Position numbers and translations under genes: made by a program. From positions 682,001 through 746,000 of the forward strand of contig JAKUDP010000007.1 of the NCBI GenBank assembly GCA_022570795.1: a DNA stretch of 64,000 bases. The letters are read 5' to 3'. The stretch is from Sphaerulina vaccinii. Taxonomy: Eukaryota > Ascomycota > Dothideomycetes > Mycosphaerellales > Mycosphaerellaceae. Below, piece after piece: positions 54,627-64,000 of this stretch (the first letter of the stretch is position 1; each line of letters opens with the position of its first letter). Under the pieces are notes generated by a model. That model made no database searches. It saw nothing but the letters and a program-made list of their open reading frames with translations, and had not been told where the DNA came from.

Positions 54627-56072
54627 ATGGGCTTGCTATCGAGGAAGAACACGAAGGAGAACGTGCACTCCGAAGACACCACCACTCCAGTCGCAGTCTC
54701 CGCAGCGAATACAGACACAGGCGCATCCACCACCCCCGAAATGGTCTCAGCGAAAACATCCATGGAGGAGACATCCCGCCCACCCACATCCTCCGCCAAA
54801 GAAGCAATCCCAGCACAAGGACCCGTCGTAGCCAACGGAGAGAACGTCAGCGACACCTCCAAGCTCAAGACATTCCTCGGAATCCTCCGCCGCTTCATAG
54901 GAGTGACAGACATCGCGGCCGTACGATTCTCCCTTCCAGCCCAACTCCTCGAACCGATCCCCAATCTCGAATACTGGCACTACCTCGATCGACCCGAAAC
55001 CTTTGCTGCGATCGGTGATAGCGATGATCCTCAAGAGCGAATGCTAGCATGCTTGCGATTCTGGTTTACCAAAGATTTGAAGTACGTCAAGGGGAAGCCT
55101 TGCAAACCATACAATTCTAGCTTGGGAGAGTTCTTCAGATGTACATGGGAAGTTGAAGGTGCTGAGGCAGCGAAGACGACAGGAGTACAGAAGCCTGTGA
55201 AAGTGAACTACATCACAGAACAAACATCGCACCACCCACCCATTTCGGCCTTTGTCTACGACTGTCCTGAGAAGGGAATCGAGGCCACGGGATATGATCA
55301 GTTATCTGCGAAGTTCACAGGCACATCAGTCAAAGTCACACCAGGGAATCTCAACAAAGGCATCTTCGTCAAGCTAAAGAACAGAGACAATGAGGAATAT
55401 CAATTGACACATCCTGCGGCGTATCTGGGTGGCTTCTTGAGAGGAAATCTATACATCAGTGTAGCGGATATCTGCTACGTGAGTTGCGCAAAGACAGGCA
55501 TCAAGACGATCCTACAATACCATGAGGAAGGATACTTCGGGAAGACGCAGAACAAAGTGGAAGGCATCATCTATAAGCCTACGGACTTCGCCAACGATCC
55601 ATGCACGAAGCTGAAGGACGTACCCACAAAACAGATACTGGGCAGAATCGAGGGTGTCTGGACTGAGAAGGTCTGGTATTCCCCTGGATCTACCGAGTTC
55701 AAGAAGACGAAAGACGCGGATCGGATACTGTTGATGGATGTTCAACCTCTTTCCCCAGTCCCGAAGAAGTGCCCGCCAGTCGAATTACAGCTCAAGAACG
55801 AGTCGAGGAAGTTCTGGGGCAAAGTCACAGAAGCGATTGAGACGAAGCAGTTTGGTACAGCTACGAATGAGAAGACTGCGCTTGAAGAGAGGCAAAGAGA
55901 AAGAGCTGCTGAGAGACAACAGAAGGGCGAGACGTGGCAACCGAGATTCTTCTCGAGTGTCACGGAGAAGGATGGAAAGGCTTTGTTGTCTGAAGAGGGG
56001 AGGCAAGTGCTGGAGGGCATGCAGAGGGAGGAGTATCAGCTAGCAGAGCCGAAGGAGTATGGTGCTCTGTGA
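54627..56072 (+). CDS. Oxysterol-binding protein-related lipid-transfer protein (Osh type)
   Basis: A single exon of 481 residues with ATG at 54627. About 80 low-complexity residues precede the ORD domain, which runs from LKTFLGILRRFIGVTDIAAV to about 440. The signature appears at 198-205 as EQTSHHPP, where most family members have EQVSHHPP. GKPCKPYNSSLGEFFRC and the C-terminal ERQRERAAERQQKGETWQPR are also typical. There is no PH, ankyrin or FFAT-like region, so it is a short ORP resembling yeast Osh6/Osh7. Those proteins exchange phosphatidylserine for PI4P at ER-plasma membrane contacts; the ligand here is not certain. It lies convergent with the 2EXR-like gene. Confidence 0.92.
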   Translation: MGLLSRKNTKENVHSEDTTTPVAVSAANTDTGASTTPEMVSAKTSMEETSRPPTSSAKEAIPAQGPVVANGENVSDTSKLKTFLGILRRFIGVTDIAAVRFSLPAQLLEPIPNLEYWHYLDRPETFAAIGDSDDPQERMLACLRFWFTKDLKYVKGKPCKPYNSSLGEFFRCTWEVEGAEAAKTTGVQKPVKVNYITEQTSHHPPISAFVYDCPEKGIEATGYDQLSAKFTGTSVKVTPGNLNKGIFVKLKNRDNEEYQLTHPAAYLGGFLRGNLYISVADICYVSCAKTGIKTILQYHEEGYFGKTQNKVEGIIYKPTDFANDPCTKLKDVPTKQILGRIEGVWTEKVWYSPGSTEFKKTKDADRILLMDVQPLSPVPKKCPPVELQLKNESRKFWGKVTEAIETKQFGTATNEKTALEERQRERAAERQQKGETWQPRFFSSVTEKDGKALLSEEGRQVLEGMQREEYQLAEPKEYGAL

Positions 56073-56328
56073 GGAGTTCGACAGTGATAGAGATGGATGC
56101 ATGGGGCTGGCGTTGAGGTTGGCTGATTTGGGTAATGGGCATATGGAGACGGCACTCTTGCGGTGAACTTAACATATCATGTGGAAGAGGAGAAGAAGAC
56201 CTTTGCAGCTTCGCTTTGGTGGGTGTAGATAACCTGATGATATTGATGATGATGGCTACCTGCAGATGAACAGAGCAAATAGATGGATGCTGCTTCGCCT
56301 TTGGAGCCTCCTGGTACAGAGCTATACA

Positions 56329-57130
56329 TTACTTCTTTCCGTGCAATGGCTCAGGGCCTGTCATGCTTTGGTGTAAATGTTCGAAGTTATGTTTGCTCGT
56401 CTTCTCCTCTGGCTTGAAGGCCCTGTATGGTTCGTACCAAGTTACTGTCAAGCTGCGCAGACCACGAAACTTAAGCAGCGCAGAGATCTGGGAGTCCTGT
56501 GCCAGTTCCATATCCGTAAATTCGTCGTACCAGGCGGACTTCTCGATGTTGTAGTGAAACGAGGATGCACTCAGTTGCGGCATCGTCACCTGCTGCAGAC
56601 TGGACATGGAGGTCACGGAGTCGGGAACTGCCTGACCGCCGTTGATGACCATGAGAGATCTGATGTGCCTGAGCAGATGCCTCTCGCTTGCACTTCCACT
56701 GCGGAGTACGCTGTCGAATTGGTAGGTGGAGGAAATGCTGAAGATTTTCTTCTGCGCCCAGACACGGATGGCCTCTTCAAAGTACTGCTTGCTGACGAGC
56801 AGAAGGTCCATTAAAGGACCAGAAAAGGTTTCAGCCTGTACGCATCGATTAGAACATGTGAGTGGCCAAGCGTGCACACAGATAACATACTATAAAGTCC
56901 CTCCTCTCATCTCGCTTTCTTGCTTTCTCTCTGTCGCACCAAGCGTATCGAGTCTTGATCCTAATCTCCCGCTGCTCTCCATAGCAGAGCTCGTAGATCA
57001 TATCGCGTATCTCCAATGGCAGCTCAAAGTAAAAGCATGGTCCGTCTGGTGTGCTGATGGCCCGAATGGGCTGATGTTGGGAGACGCTCGGTGCCTGCTC
57101 CATCGTCCCCATGCCGGCAGGAATCTCCAT
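56329..57130 (-). CDS. 2EXR/F-box-like domain protein, function unknown
   Basis: Two exons, 57130..56891 and 56835..56329, joined over a 55-nt phase-0 intron (GTATGT donor, GTACAG acceptor), encode 248 residues. The ATG at 57130 is the first on the reading frame; upstream codons lack one. Residues about 34-50 carry the fungal opening FYFELPLEIRDMIYELCYG. The exon junction is followed by LLLVSKQYFEEAIRVWAQKK, the usual 'previous-generation' block of these proteins. The middle has HLLRHIRSLMVINGG and the tail RGLRSLTVTWYEP, as in related genes. It shares the general plan but not the specific sequence of the four-gene array at 14.6-17.4 kb, and is a separate lineage. The role is unknown. Confidence 0.75.
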
Positions 57131-57297
57131 CGTCTGTATGTGTAGATGCGGAGTGTTTGGTGATGTCGTGGAGAAGCGGGTGAAGTTCTGAAGTTGAAGT
57201 TGAAGAAGTTCAACGGCTTTCAAGGCAGCCGTTTGAGCTGAGTTGAGGAAGGCACGACCGACACGCGCGCCTTCCCAGGAGCAACACGAACTGAAGC

Positions 57298-58965
57298 TCA
57301 CAACCTCAGCTGCTCTCCAATCTCTTCGATCGCCTTCACCAGTCCCACCACAGTCTCCCTCCTCGTCTGCCCATTAACCACCACTCTGAAGAACTTCCCG
57401 TCATCACCAGGCGCATAATCAGTCATGAAACCTCTCGGTATCAGAACCTGACTGATCTTCTCTGTAATCTCGCTATTCTTCTCTTTCGCTCCCTCGCCAC
57501 TCTGCTTATTATAGTAGAAGCAAATCTGCAAACACGGCGGAGGATTCTCAGAAACCAGTGAGAACCTCGGCCTCGAACTCACGATATGCGCCATACCTCT
57601 CGCGATCTCAAACGCATCGTCGATGTAGTCTCTGAAGCCTTCCGTGCCATAGTATATCCAGCTCAGCGCGAGCTTCAAGCTATCGCCTCGTCGACCACAC
57701 TGAGGAGTCAAGTCTGCGAGGTCCCAGTATTCTTGTCGGACTTCGCTGTCGACGGCCACGTTCGAGGGATCGGTTTTGATCGCGCTGCCGTTCTCGACGT
57801 CGTCTGCGTTGTGAAAGAGGTAGCCGGCTGGGAGAGTCATGCCTTTGTGGAACTCTCTCAAGTCTTTGCCGAGGAGGAAGGAGCAGGTGAGAGGAACATT
57901 GATCATCTTGTGAGGGCAGATGGAGACCGAGTCTGCTAGCTCGACGCCTTTCAGCTTGTGGCGTTGCTTGTCACTGAAAACGACTGAGCCTCCCCAGGAT
58001 CCATCAACATGTAGCCAGAGGTTGTGTTTGCGTGCGATAGGTGCGATCTTGTCGATAGGGTCGAATGACCCGAGGACAGTTGTGCCTGCGGTGGCGTTGA
58101 TGTAGAATGGTGTCTCTCCATCGCTCTTGGCCTTTTCAATGGCAGCATCCAGTGCTTCTGGAACCATACAGCCTCGCTCGTCCACGTCTACGGCTCGCAC
58201 GCCTTGTGAACCGAAGCCAAACATCTGTGCAGCTTTTTCGACACTGTAATGACCATGTGCTGAAGTGAACAGCACGAACTTCCTGCTACCATTCCCTTCC
58301 GTTTTCGTCTCCGGAAACAGATTGTTCCTCGCAATGACCATACTCGACTGATTCGCAGCAGAGCCACCAGGTTGCGTGACGCCTCCAGCATTGGCGCCTT
58401 CGAATCCAAACATTCCTGCCAACGCACGCCCAGTCTGCTTCTCAATGATCGTAAGAGCTGGCGACACCTGGTAGACATGAACATTCGTATTAAGTGAACT
58501 AAGCACAAGATCTGCGGCCAGTCCCACGGGCGTAGTCGTGGCGTATAGCTTATCGAGGAAGCCTTGATCCCAGATGTTGACACTGTATTGGAAGATCTTC
58601 TTGACCATGTCGATGAAGCCATCTCTGCCGAGACCTTGTTCAGGTAGTGCGCATCCGACCAGATGTTGGAGCTGCTTCGGGGCATGCTGTTCTAAAAGAA
58701 CACTTCGAGGGCCACCAACTGGCTTGTCGAGGTTCTGGCCTTGTGATTTACTTGAGGCATCATCGTCGGCTTTTTGTATGAAGGTTGTGACTAGTTGTTG
58801 TACTGCAGTCAAGAGCTATATATGCAATGGGTCAGCATTGAGTATTGCAGTCCTGGAGACTATTGTGCTTACATCTTCTGCTTCCTTGGCTCGGGCTAGA
58901 GGCTTCTCAGTCTTTGTAGGTTGCCATAGGCCATTGTTGCCGTTCGTGTAGCCATTTGTTGTCAT
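57298..58965 (-). CDS. Group II PLP-dependent decarboxylase (glutamate-decarboxylase-like)
   Basis: Two exons, 58965..58873 and 58815..57298, joined over a 57-nt phase-0 intron (GTAAGC donor, ATATAG acceptor), encode 536 residues. The fold-type I core is complete: TQPGGSAANQSSMVIARN, HGHYSVEKAA, INATAGTTVLGSFDPI, LHVDGSWGG (Asp pairing with the PLP nitrogen) and SICPHKM with the Schiff-base Lys at about 334. These motifs match the glutamate/cysteine-sulfinate/aspartate decarboxylase group rather than aromatic amino acid decarboxylases. The product is a CO2-releasing cytosolic enzyme; which acidic amino acid it uses cannot be decided from sequence. It lacks the calmodulin-binding tail of plant GAD. 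It is followed at the other end by the 2EXR-like gene on the same strand. Confidence 0.9.
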
Positions 58966-59175
58966 AGCGGATGGAACTGATGAGTAGGACCTATCGGAAG
59001 TTAATGGTGGTAAGCGTGTAGGCAAGAGAATGGTCAAGTGAAGAAGTGAGGTAGTCCTCTACCCTTCATCATACATAGAAATTTATTGGAGCCGGATGAC
59101 CTCATACCGACCACTCGCCGAGACTTTCTTGAGCCGTGCGGCTGTAGGTATGCCATATCCATATCTGGATGTTAC

Positions 59176-61464
59176 TCATGTGGATGCTGCTGCAGCTCGC
59201 ACGCGTTGTGGCCGAGTGCTAGGTCCTGCCATGGAGCCGTGAGAGGAGCTTTTGCTCGACTTCGACCTCTTCTCGGTCTTCACGTGTGTCTCGCCATCTT
59301 CTTGTGTGATCTCCCTCTTGACTTCCTTCTCCTTCTTCTCAGTCTTTACTTGTTTTTGTGCATGTCGTTCTCTTGCCATTTGCAGCGGTGTCTTCCTTGC
59401 GCCAGTCTCTTGCTTGGCCTCAATCTCAGAGAATGCCTGAAACCCATCATTACTTGCTTTGATCCTGCTCTGTCTCACCCACTCTTGTCGTCGTCTCTTG
59501 TAGATGTCCATCTTCCAGTTCTTCCACACAGCTCTTCCACTGGGCGACTCGCGCAGAGTCGCTTCGTTCTCAGCCAGCTCTTCTGCGATGCGCTCCCGGA
59601 TGAATGCAAGGCCATGAGTCCCTTCCCAGATGCAGTCTACGACGTGTGACGCAGACTTGTCCAATGCCATATCGCCAATGTTACCTTGGAACCGTGCTAT
59701 GAGCTTCCGTCTTTCCACCATTGATGCATTCTTCGTAGTGAGCGCCTGCTGAATCGTTCTCGTCACGATGTAGTCCTTGGACATCATGAGTATGGTAGAC
59801 TTGTCCAGCTCGATAAGTGCATCCAGTATCAACGAGCTGAGCGATCCTGGTACTATCAGCATAGCTTGCGCGAGGATGTTGAAGTGCACTTTGGTTGGTT
59901 CCGAAGGCCGTGGGAAGTACGTGGCTGCTGTGCTAGAACCGGTGGCCCCATTGACAGCAGCATTGGGAGTGTCTGCTTTCCCAGCATCTTCGTTTACGAA
60001 GAGCATCCTGGCGATGTCGAAACCCTTCTCGCCCTGATAGAACTGGTCAATCTGCACAGCAATGGCTTGCGTGTCAATGTCGCGAACAGTGCAGCGCTCA
60101 ATGATAGTCTGCGTCATGGAGGTCCAGTTCTTTTGTAGTAGGCCTGGAATCTCGGGCACCAAAATCTCGTGGGCTTCGAGTAGATCATCATAGCCCAATC
60201 GTTCCAGGATGCGGCAAACAACATGCGTTGCTACCTCGTTTCGGGCATGAGATGCAAAACGCTCCTTGAAGAAGGTCTTGTACATACTCTTGAAGAGCTT
60301 CGAGGGAGCATGTTGAATGATTTTCTCCACAAGATGAGATCCAATGGGGTCATAGACCAGGCCTGATAGGAATGCCGCACTGTTGGAATCTGCTGTGAAC
60401 GGTTCATCGGGCAACAAGGTGCGTATGATGGACTTCTCGTCCTTGCCACGCTGTTTGCCGTAGTGTGTAAGCTCAAGTGTAAGCAGAACTTGAAGTGTCG
60501 GGTTCGCGTTCGGATGTGTCGCCAGGCCTCGCAGCTTATCGGTATCGAGCCCAGCCACGCTGTCACTGATTAATTTCTCCAACGCCGTCGAGAATGATTT
60601 CGGCACCGCTCGTGACTTTCCAGTAGCCTCGTCGCCACCTTTACCAGCAACGCCTTCCTTGCGTCTGCTGCGTAGTAGGCTTTTCATGGAGTCTGTCGAG
60701 ATCGGCTCGCCTGCAAGCACGAGTAACAGAATTCGCAGAGCGTGTGAAGCATATCTCTCTGTTAGTAGATATCCGAAGTTGCCCTCGAGCTCGGCCAGTG
60801 TGTGTAGGAACAGGTTCTCCATGGAGACGAATACCTCATCTGCATTGTGAGATTTGAGGTCCGATGGTTTGGCCTTGAGCTCATCGCTGACATGTGGAGC
60901 GGCATATGTGAACAAGGACTCGCAGCAGTGCGATGCAAATCGATGGGAAAGCAGATGTATGAAACTGTCACTGATATTAGTGCCAAGGACCTGAAAAGAT
61001 ATTGATATTGCCACTTACTTGCCACTGAACTTCTGGAATAGGCCTTTCAGCTGAGAAGCAGTAGACAGTTTGATCAACCGTTCCAGTACTCGCGAGCATG
61101 ATTGACTCTGGGCAAGTTTCAGTGCCTTGTCGTCCGCTTCCTTGAATACACTCTGTAAAAAGGCAGCTCGCTCCTCGGCGTTGGGAAATTCATTCTGCTC
61201 GAGCAGAGAATCTGCATTCTTGAAATATTCCTGTTCTTGTTCGTCGAGAACACCAAAGAAAGCCTTGTCAGCACCGCCGGGATAGGCTCCAGACATGTCT
61301 TCGCCAGTATCTTCTAGAGACATATTGCTCTGCTCGGTGACCAGTCCGTTGGTATCGTCGTTGGGTTTTTGTCGCTTGGGAGAAGTTTCTGTGCTGACTT
61401 CTTCTGGCTCGTCCTCATGCTTCCTCTTCATGCGCCTGCCGCGCTTTTGAAGTGCCTTTGGCAT
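59176..61464 (-). CDS. NOP9: Nucleolar protein NOP9 (Pumilio repeats, 18S rRNA processing)
   Basis: Two exons, 61464..61019 and 60970..59176, joined over a 48-nt intron, encode 746 residues. The acceptor is the AATATCAG at 60971 because it restores the family text FSGN-DSFIHLLSHRFASHCC; the nearer TTTCAG would shift the frame. The start is ATG 61464 (MPKALQKRGRRMKRK), since the codon three upstream is not ATG. Pumilio-type repeats are seen as ACTs such as CSRVLERLIKL, RFASHCCESLF, RYASHALRILL, GSHLVEKIIQH, TRTIQQAL and ASHVVDCIWEG. The C-terminus is highly basic and Lys/Ser-rich. NOP9 binds pre-rRNA near the 18S 3' region (site D) and restrains Nob1 cleavage in the nucleolus. Length is normal for filamentous fungi. 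Confidence 0.94.
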
Positions 61465-63331
61465 CTTTGCCAATGGAGAATCTCCTGCAGTGATCAGGAA
61501 ATTTCTGCAGGTCGGTCCTTGATGGTTGTCGTGTCACACGAGAATTGAGAACTTGTCCAGGAAAGCCGCAGATCTCGGTGTGCAACAGTCGGCGTGGCAC
61601 TCCTCAGACCAAGAGAGAGCGCGAAGATGATGAGACGAAGTTTGCAGCCGACGACGAAAGAGTATTCGGCTGTGGTAAAGCCGATCTTGATGGGATCTAG
61701 GTGGGGCCGCTACCTAAATGGTGCAGCGCGAATTGTCTGGATCGAAATCTTCCTCACATTTGCCGATGGGAGCTCTCCTTGCGATTCACTACTAGGGTTG
61801 TTGATGACTTTGCACCAACCTGACGGACAGCGCGATTGTGTTACAACATTGATGACTGGCACATGCAGATGTCTCAGCAGGCAGGCATCATGCGGGCATG
61901 GATGTCTTCGTGTTGCGACGGGTCCAGTGAGCAGAGAGCACCTGTTCGGCAAGCTGCACAATCCTTCGCCTGCAAGATCGTGGCGTGGCCGTCCTGATCT
62001 TGTTGTCAAGGCGTCATCACCACGCTTCTCTCTTGCCGCCCTGCAGGAACGCGACAAAACACACCACCATCAGTAGTAGTCAAGCGACACAGCACTACCT
62101 TCAGAGCTATGGTCTCTAGCAAATTTTGCTGCAACTTCGGGGCCCGATATGTCTGCCATGCACGTTTTCGCGAAACCCTGCCCGCCAGGGTGGTACAGAT
62201 CCACCATCGATCTAGCTGGCTGGTTACACAGATCTGTCTGAATCGACGCTACCGATGGTACATCTCAGCTCAGGGTTACCTCCCCGCAAGTTTCTTCGAC
62301 GGCAGCTCTTGCCTGGTGCGATGCGTTGTTCTCTCAAACCGCTGTAAACACCAATCGTCAAGGTGGTGTGAGAGATCATCCGACACTGCACGTTTGGCTA
62401 AACGAGCTTCAGGCACCGTGTCGCAAAGCACAGCAGGCTCAGCAGCCAAGGCTCGTGGTGTGCGTTCAGACGTCCAACATGCTCTCTTGGAACTCGGTCA
62501 AAAGGCAACGCAATCCTGTCTACGTGTAGAGACACAATACGTAGCTAGGTGCTCGCGTATTGGCAGAGATGACACTGACCTCTTCACAAGTTTCTGACAT
62601 TGGATCGCTTGCTGCGGGCAAGGTCATCACACAGGCTGTGATTGAGATGCAGATTCGATGCTTGCAGATCTCGACAGCTGCAGTACTACCGACAACAAGG
62701 TGTTTGCTACTGAACCATGAACCATTACGAAATAGCACGATCCGATCTGATAAGACTCACCATCATCCATGCCAGATGTTATATCGGCTGAATCTGACAG
62801 AAGATCTGCATGCCTCAGGCATTAACTGTGCCGTTTGATCTGCAAGCACTGCGCCTCGAAGGCTCGAACAACCAACAGCTCCCACGCTCCCACTGAAGCC
62901 ACCAACGTTGGCATCTTATTCTTAGCTCGGCTGAGTAACTTCGAACGACACAAGACACAGCCTTGCAGCACTGTACAACCAATCTCGCATAGATCTCAAA
63001 GCCATCGCATCGAACTAGCTTTGCTCATGCACATCAAAGCTCCGAACGCGTCCATGTGGCACTCAAGCTATCTTCCTAGTCGCTGGCGGGATGCAGATGG
63101 CCAGTTTCAAGAACTCCATCGCTCCAGTTCCGCAGCATGTTTGCTTTGCGAAGCCTCGAACGAACTCTGCCCGCGCGAGGCTGCGTGCATACCTATCTCA
63201 CAGCCTGATGGCACGGTCCAGCGCAAGACACACCGACAGCCTGATCATGAAGAAGATAAGTACAGAGGTAGGTATGAATCCTTGCGTAGCTCGTCTCGCT
63301 TCTGCTGCATCTCTATACCGGCATAACAAGG
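61465..63331. other. Intergenic region, no gene recognised
   Basis: About 1.87 kb. The frames present (for example plus strand 61594-62076 and 62109-62597) have no domain and overlap others. It contains the NOP9 promoter. A short upstream frame at 63091-63552 overlaps the membrane protein gene in another frame and is not supported. Confidence 0.45.
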
Positions 63332-63988
63332 ATGGCATTCGGACTAGCTATCAGAGCACCTTGGAAAGGCCGTGTCGGTCTCGTCGGCATGCCGATAGTC
63401 TCTGCTCTGATTACTGCCAACACATCAGCCATCTTCGTTCTCACCATCTTCAACGCATCTGCAGTGGAACTTCACGGCAACACAGACGACATTGTCAGGG
63501 ATCGGGCGTATGTCAGCCATGTCTCTCATCTGAAACGAAATGCAGGTACTGACCTTTCTGACAGCATCCTCGGGCTCTTCTGGTGCACAGTGCCCTTCGT
63601 CTTCGGCATCGCGACCGTGTCCGAGATCTTCTGTCTATGGACTGATCGACTGGCTCCGATATGGGTGCTGTTCTCATCGAGTATGGCCATATGCCTCTGG
63701 GCTGTTGAGATGGTGATGTGGCAGTACTGTGTCAATGGAACAGACTCGGTTCCAGGCTACTGTCCACACATCTACCAGGTCACCAGCCAGGTGCCTTTCT
63801 TTGACTGGTATAAGGCCAGCGCGTCTGCTCCTGTTGCAGCTATACCGACTCTGATCATCTTGTATGTCGAAACAACGTCACTTGCTGCAATTCTTGCTGA
63901 CATATGTGCAGATACATGGTGCAACTATCCTTTGCTGGTATCGTCGTCAATAGACAACGCAGGTACACCTTCAGAAGATCTGACATGA
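63332..63988 (+). CDS. Predicted multi-pass membrane protein, function unknown
   Basis: An ATG at 63332 opens 218 codons to a TGA just inside the window. Four hydrophobic segments are seen at about 16-40 (VGLVGMPIVSALITANTSAI), 80-103, 107-131 and 165-188 (PVAAIPTLIILYVETTSLAA). The first external loop has N-x-S and N-x-T sites (NASAVELHGN). The four-helix pattern with a charged loop between helices 1 and 2 resembles small fungal integral membrane proteins of several unrelated kinds; I do not recognise a family. Introns may alter the C-terminal part, because a CATATGTGCAG that could act as an acceptor lies near 63900-63910. The gene might continue past the window if the true exon structure differs. 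Confidence 0.5.
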   Translation: MAFGLAIRAPWKGRVGLVGMPIVSALITANTSAIFVLTIFNASAVELHGNTDDIVRDRAYVSHVSHLKRNAGTDLSDSILGLFWCTVPFVFGIATVSEIFCLWTDRLAPIWVLFSSSMAICLWAVEMVMWQYCVNGTDSVPGYCPHIYQVTSQVPFFDWYKASASAPVAAIPTLIILYVETTSLAAILADICADTWCNYPLLVSSSIDNAGTPSEDLT

Positions 63989-64000
63989 GCATACGGAAGT

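Noticed and set aside
60987..61000. TTTCAG as the NOP9 acceptor.
   Set aside because: It shifts the reading frame; the acceptor at AATATCAG gives the conserved FSGN-DSFIHLLSHRF sequence.

Overview
This window is nuclear DNA from a filamentous ascomycete (Pezizomycotina), most likely a Dothideomycete. The evidence is the gene content: a PalB-type calpain, a fungal CP2/Grainyhead factor, a HET-domain gene, a WSC-domain wall protein, fungal-type NCS1 permease, Med11, TAF5 and NOP9. Introns are short (mostly 48-220 bp) with GT..AG ends and CTAAC-like branch sites. The class-level placement is an inference from family content, not a measured phylogeny. Gene models below were spliced by hand from the sequence; frames close exactly at every junction given.

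Layout. 0-4.4 kb: an NCS1 nucleobase-type permease between two different phytanoyl-CoA-dioxygenase-like genes (the first runs off the left edge), with a cluster of GATA sites upstream of the permease. 6.3-7.3 kb: a WSC-domain membrane protein. 7.3-17.4 kb is an accessory stretch: about 4 kb without a clear gene, a diverged tandem duplication, a HET-domain gene broken by one in-frame stop, and a head-to-tail array of four F-box-like paralogues. One array spacer carries a 143-bp MITE-like hairpin at a TA target that is still empty in other spacers. 17.5-30 kb: eIF3k, a Baeyer-Villiger-type monooxygenase with a 17-nt microexon, a cysteine-rich membrane protein, the divergent Med11/TAF5 pair (TAF5 has a 951-nt intron holding its own open reading frame), a small basic conserved protein, and a J-like protein with a degenerate HPD motif. 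32.4-36 kb: a Bud20-type zinc-finger protein divergent from mitochondrial aconitase (7 coding exons, one of 14 nt). 38-45.5 kb: an unrecognised coiled-coil protein and the CP2 factor. 49.5-61.5 kb: a BTB protein divergent from PalB, an Osh-type lipid-transfer protein, a 2EXR/F-box-like protein, a glutamate-decarboxylase-like PLP enzyme, and NOP9. A predicted four-helix membrane protein closes the window.

How the genes fit together. Most of the right two thirds is housekeeping: transcription (Med11, TAF5), translation and ribosome biogenesis (eIF3k, Bud20-like, NOP9), the TCA cycle (aconitase), lipid transfer and pH signalling. The unusual biology is on the left: a possible nitrogen-regulated uptake/oxidation group at 0-4.4 kb, and the decaying HET/F-box-like region, where paralogue duplication, transposon insertion, frameshift and nonsense change can all be read in one 5-kb stretch.
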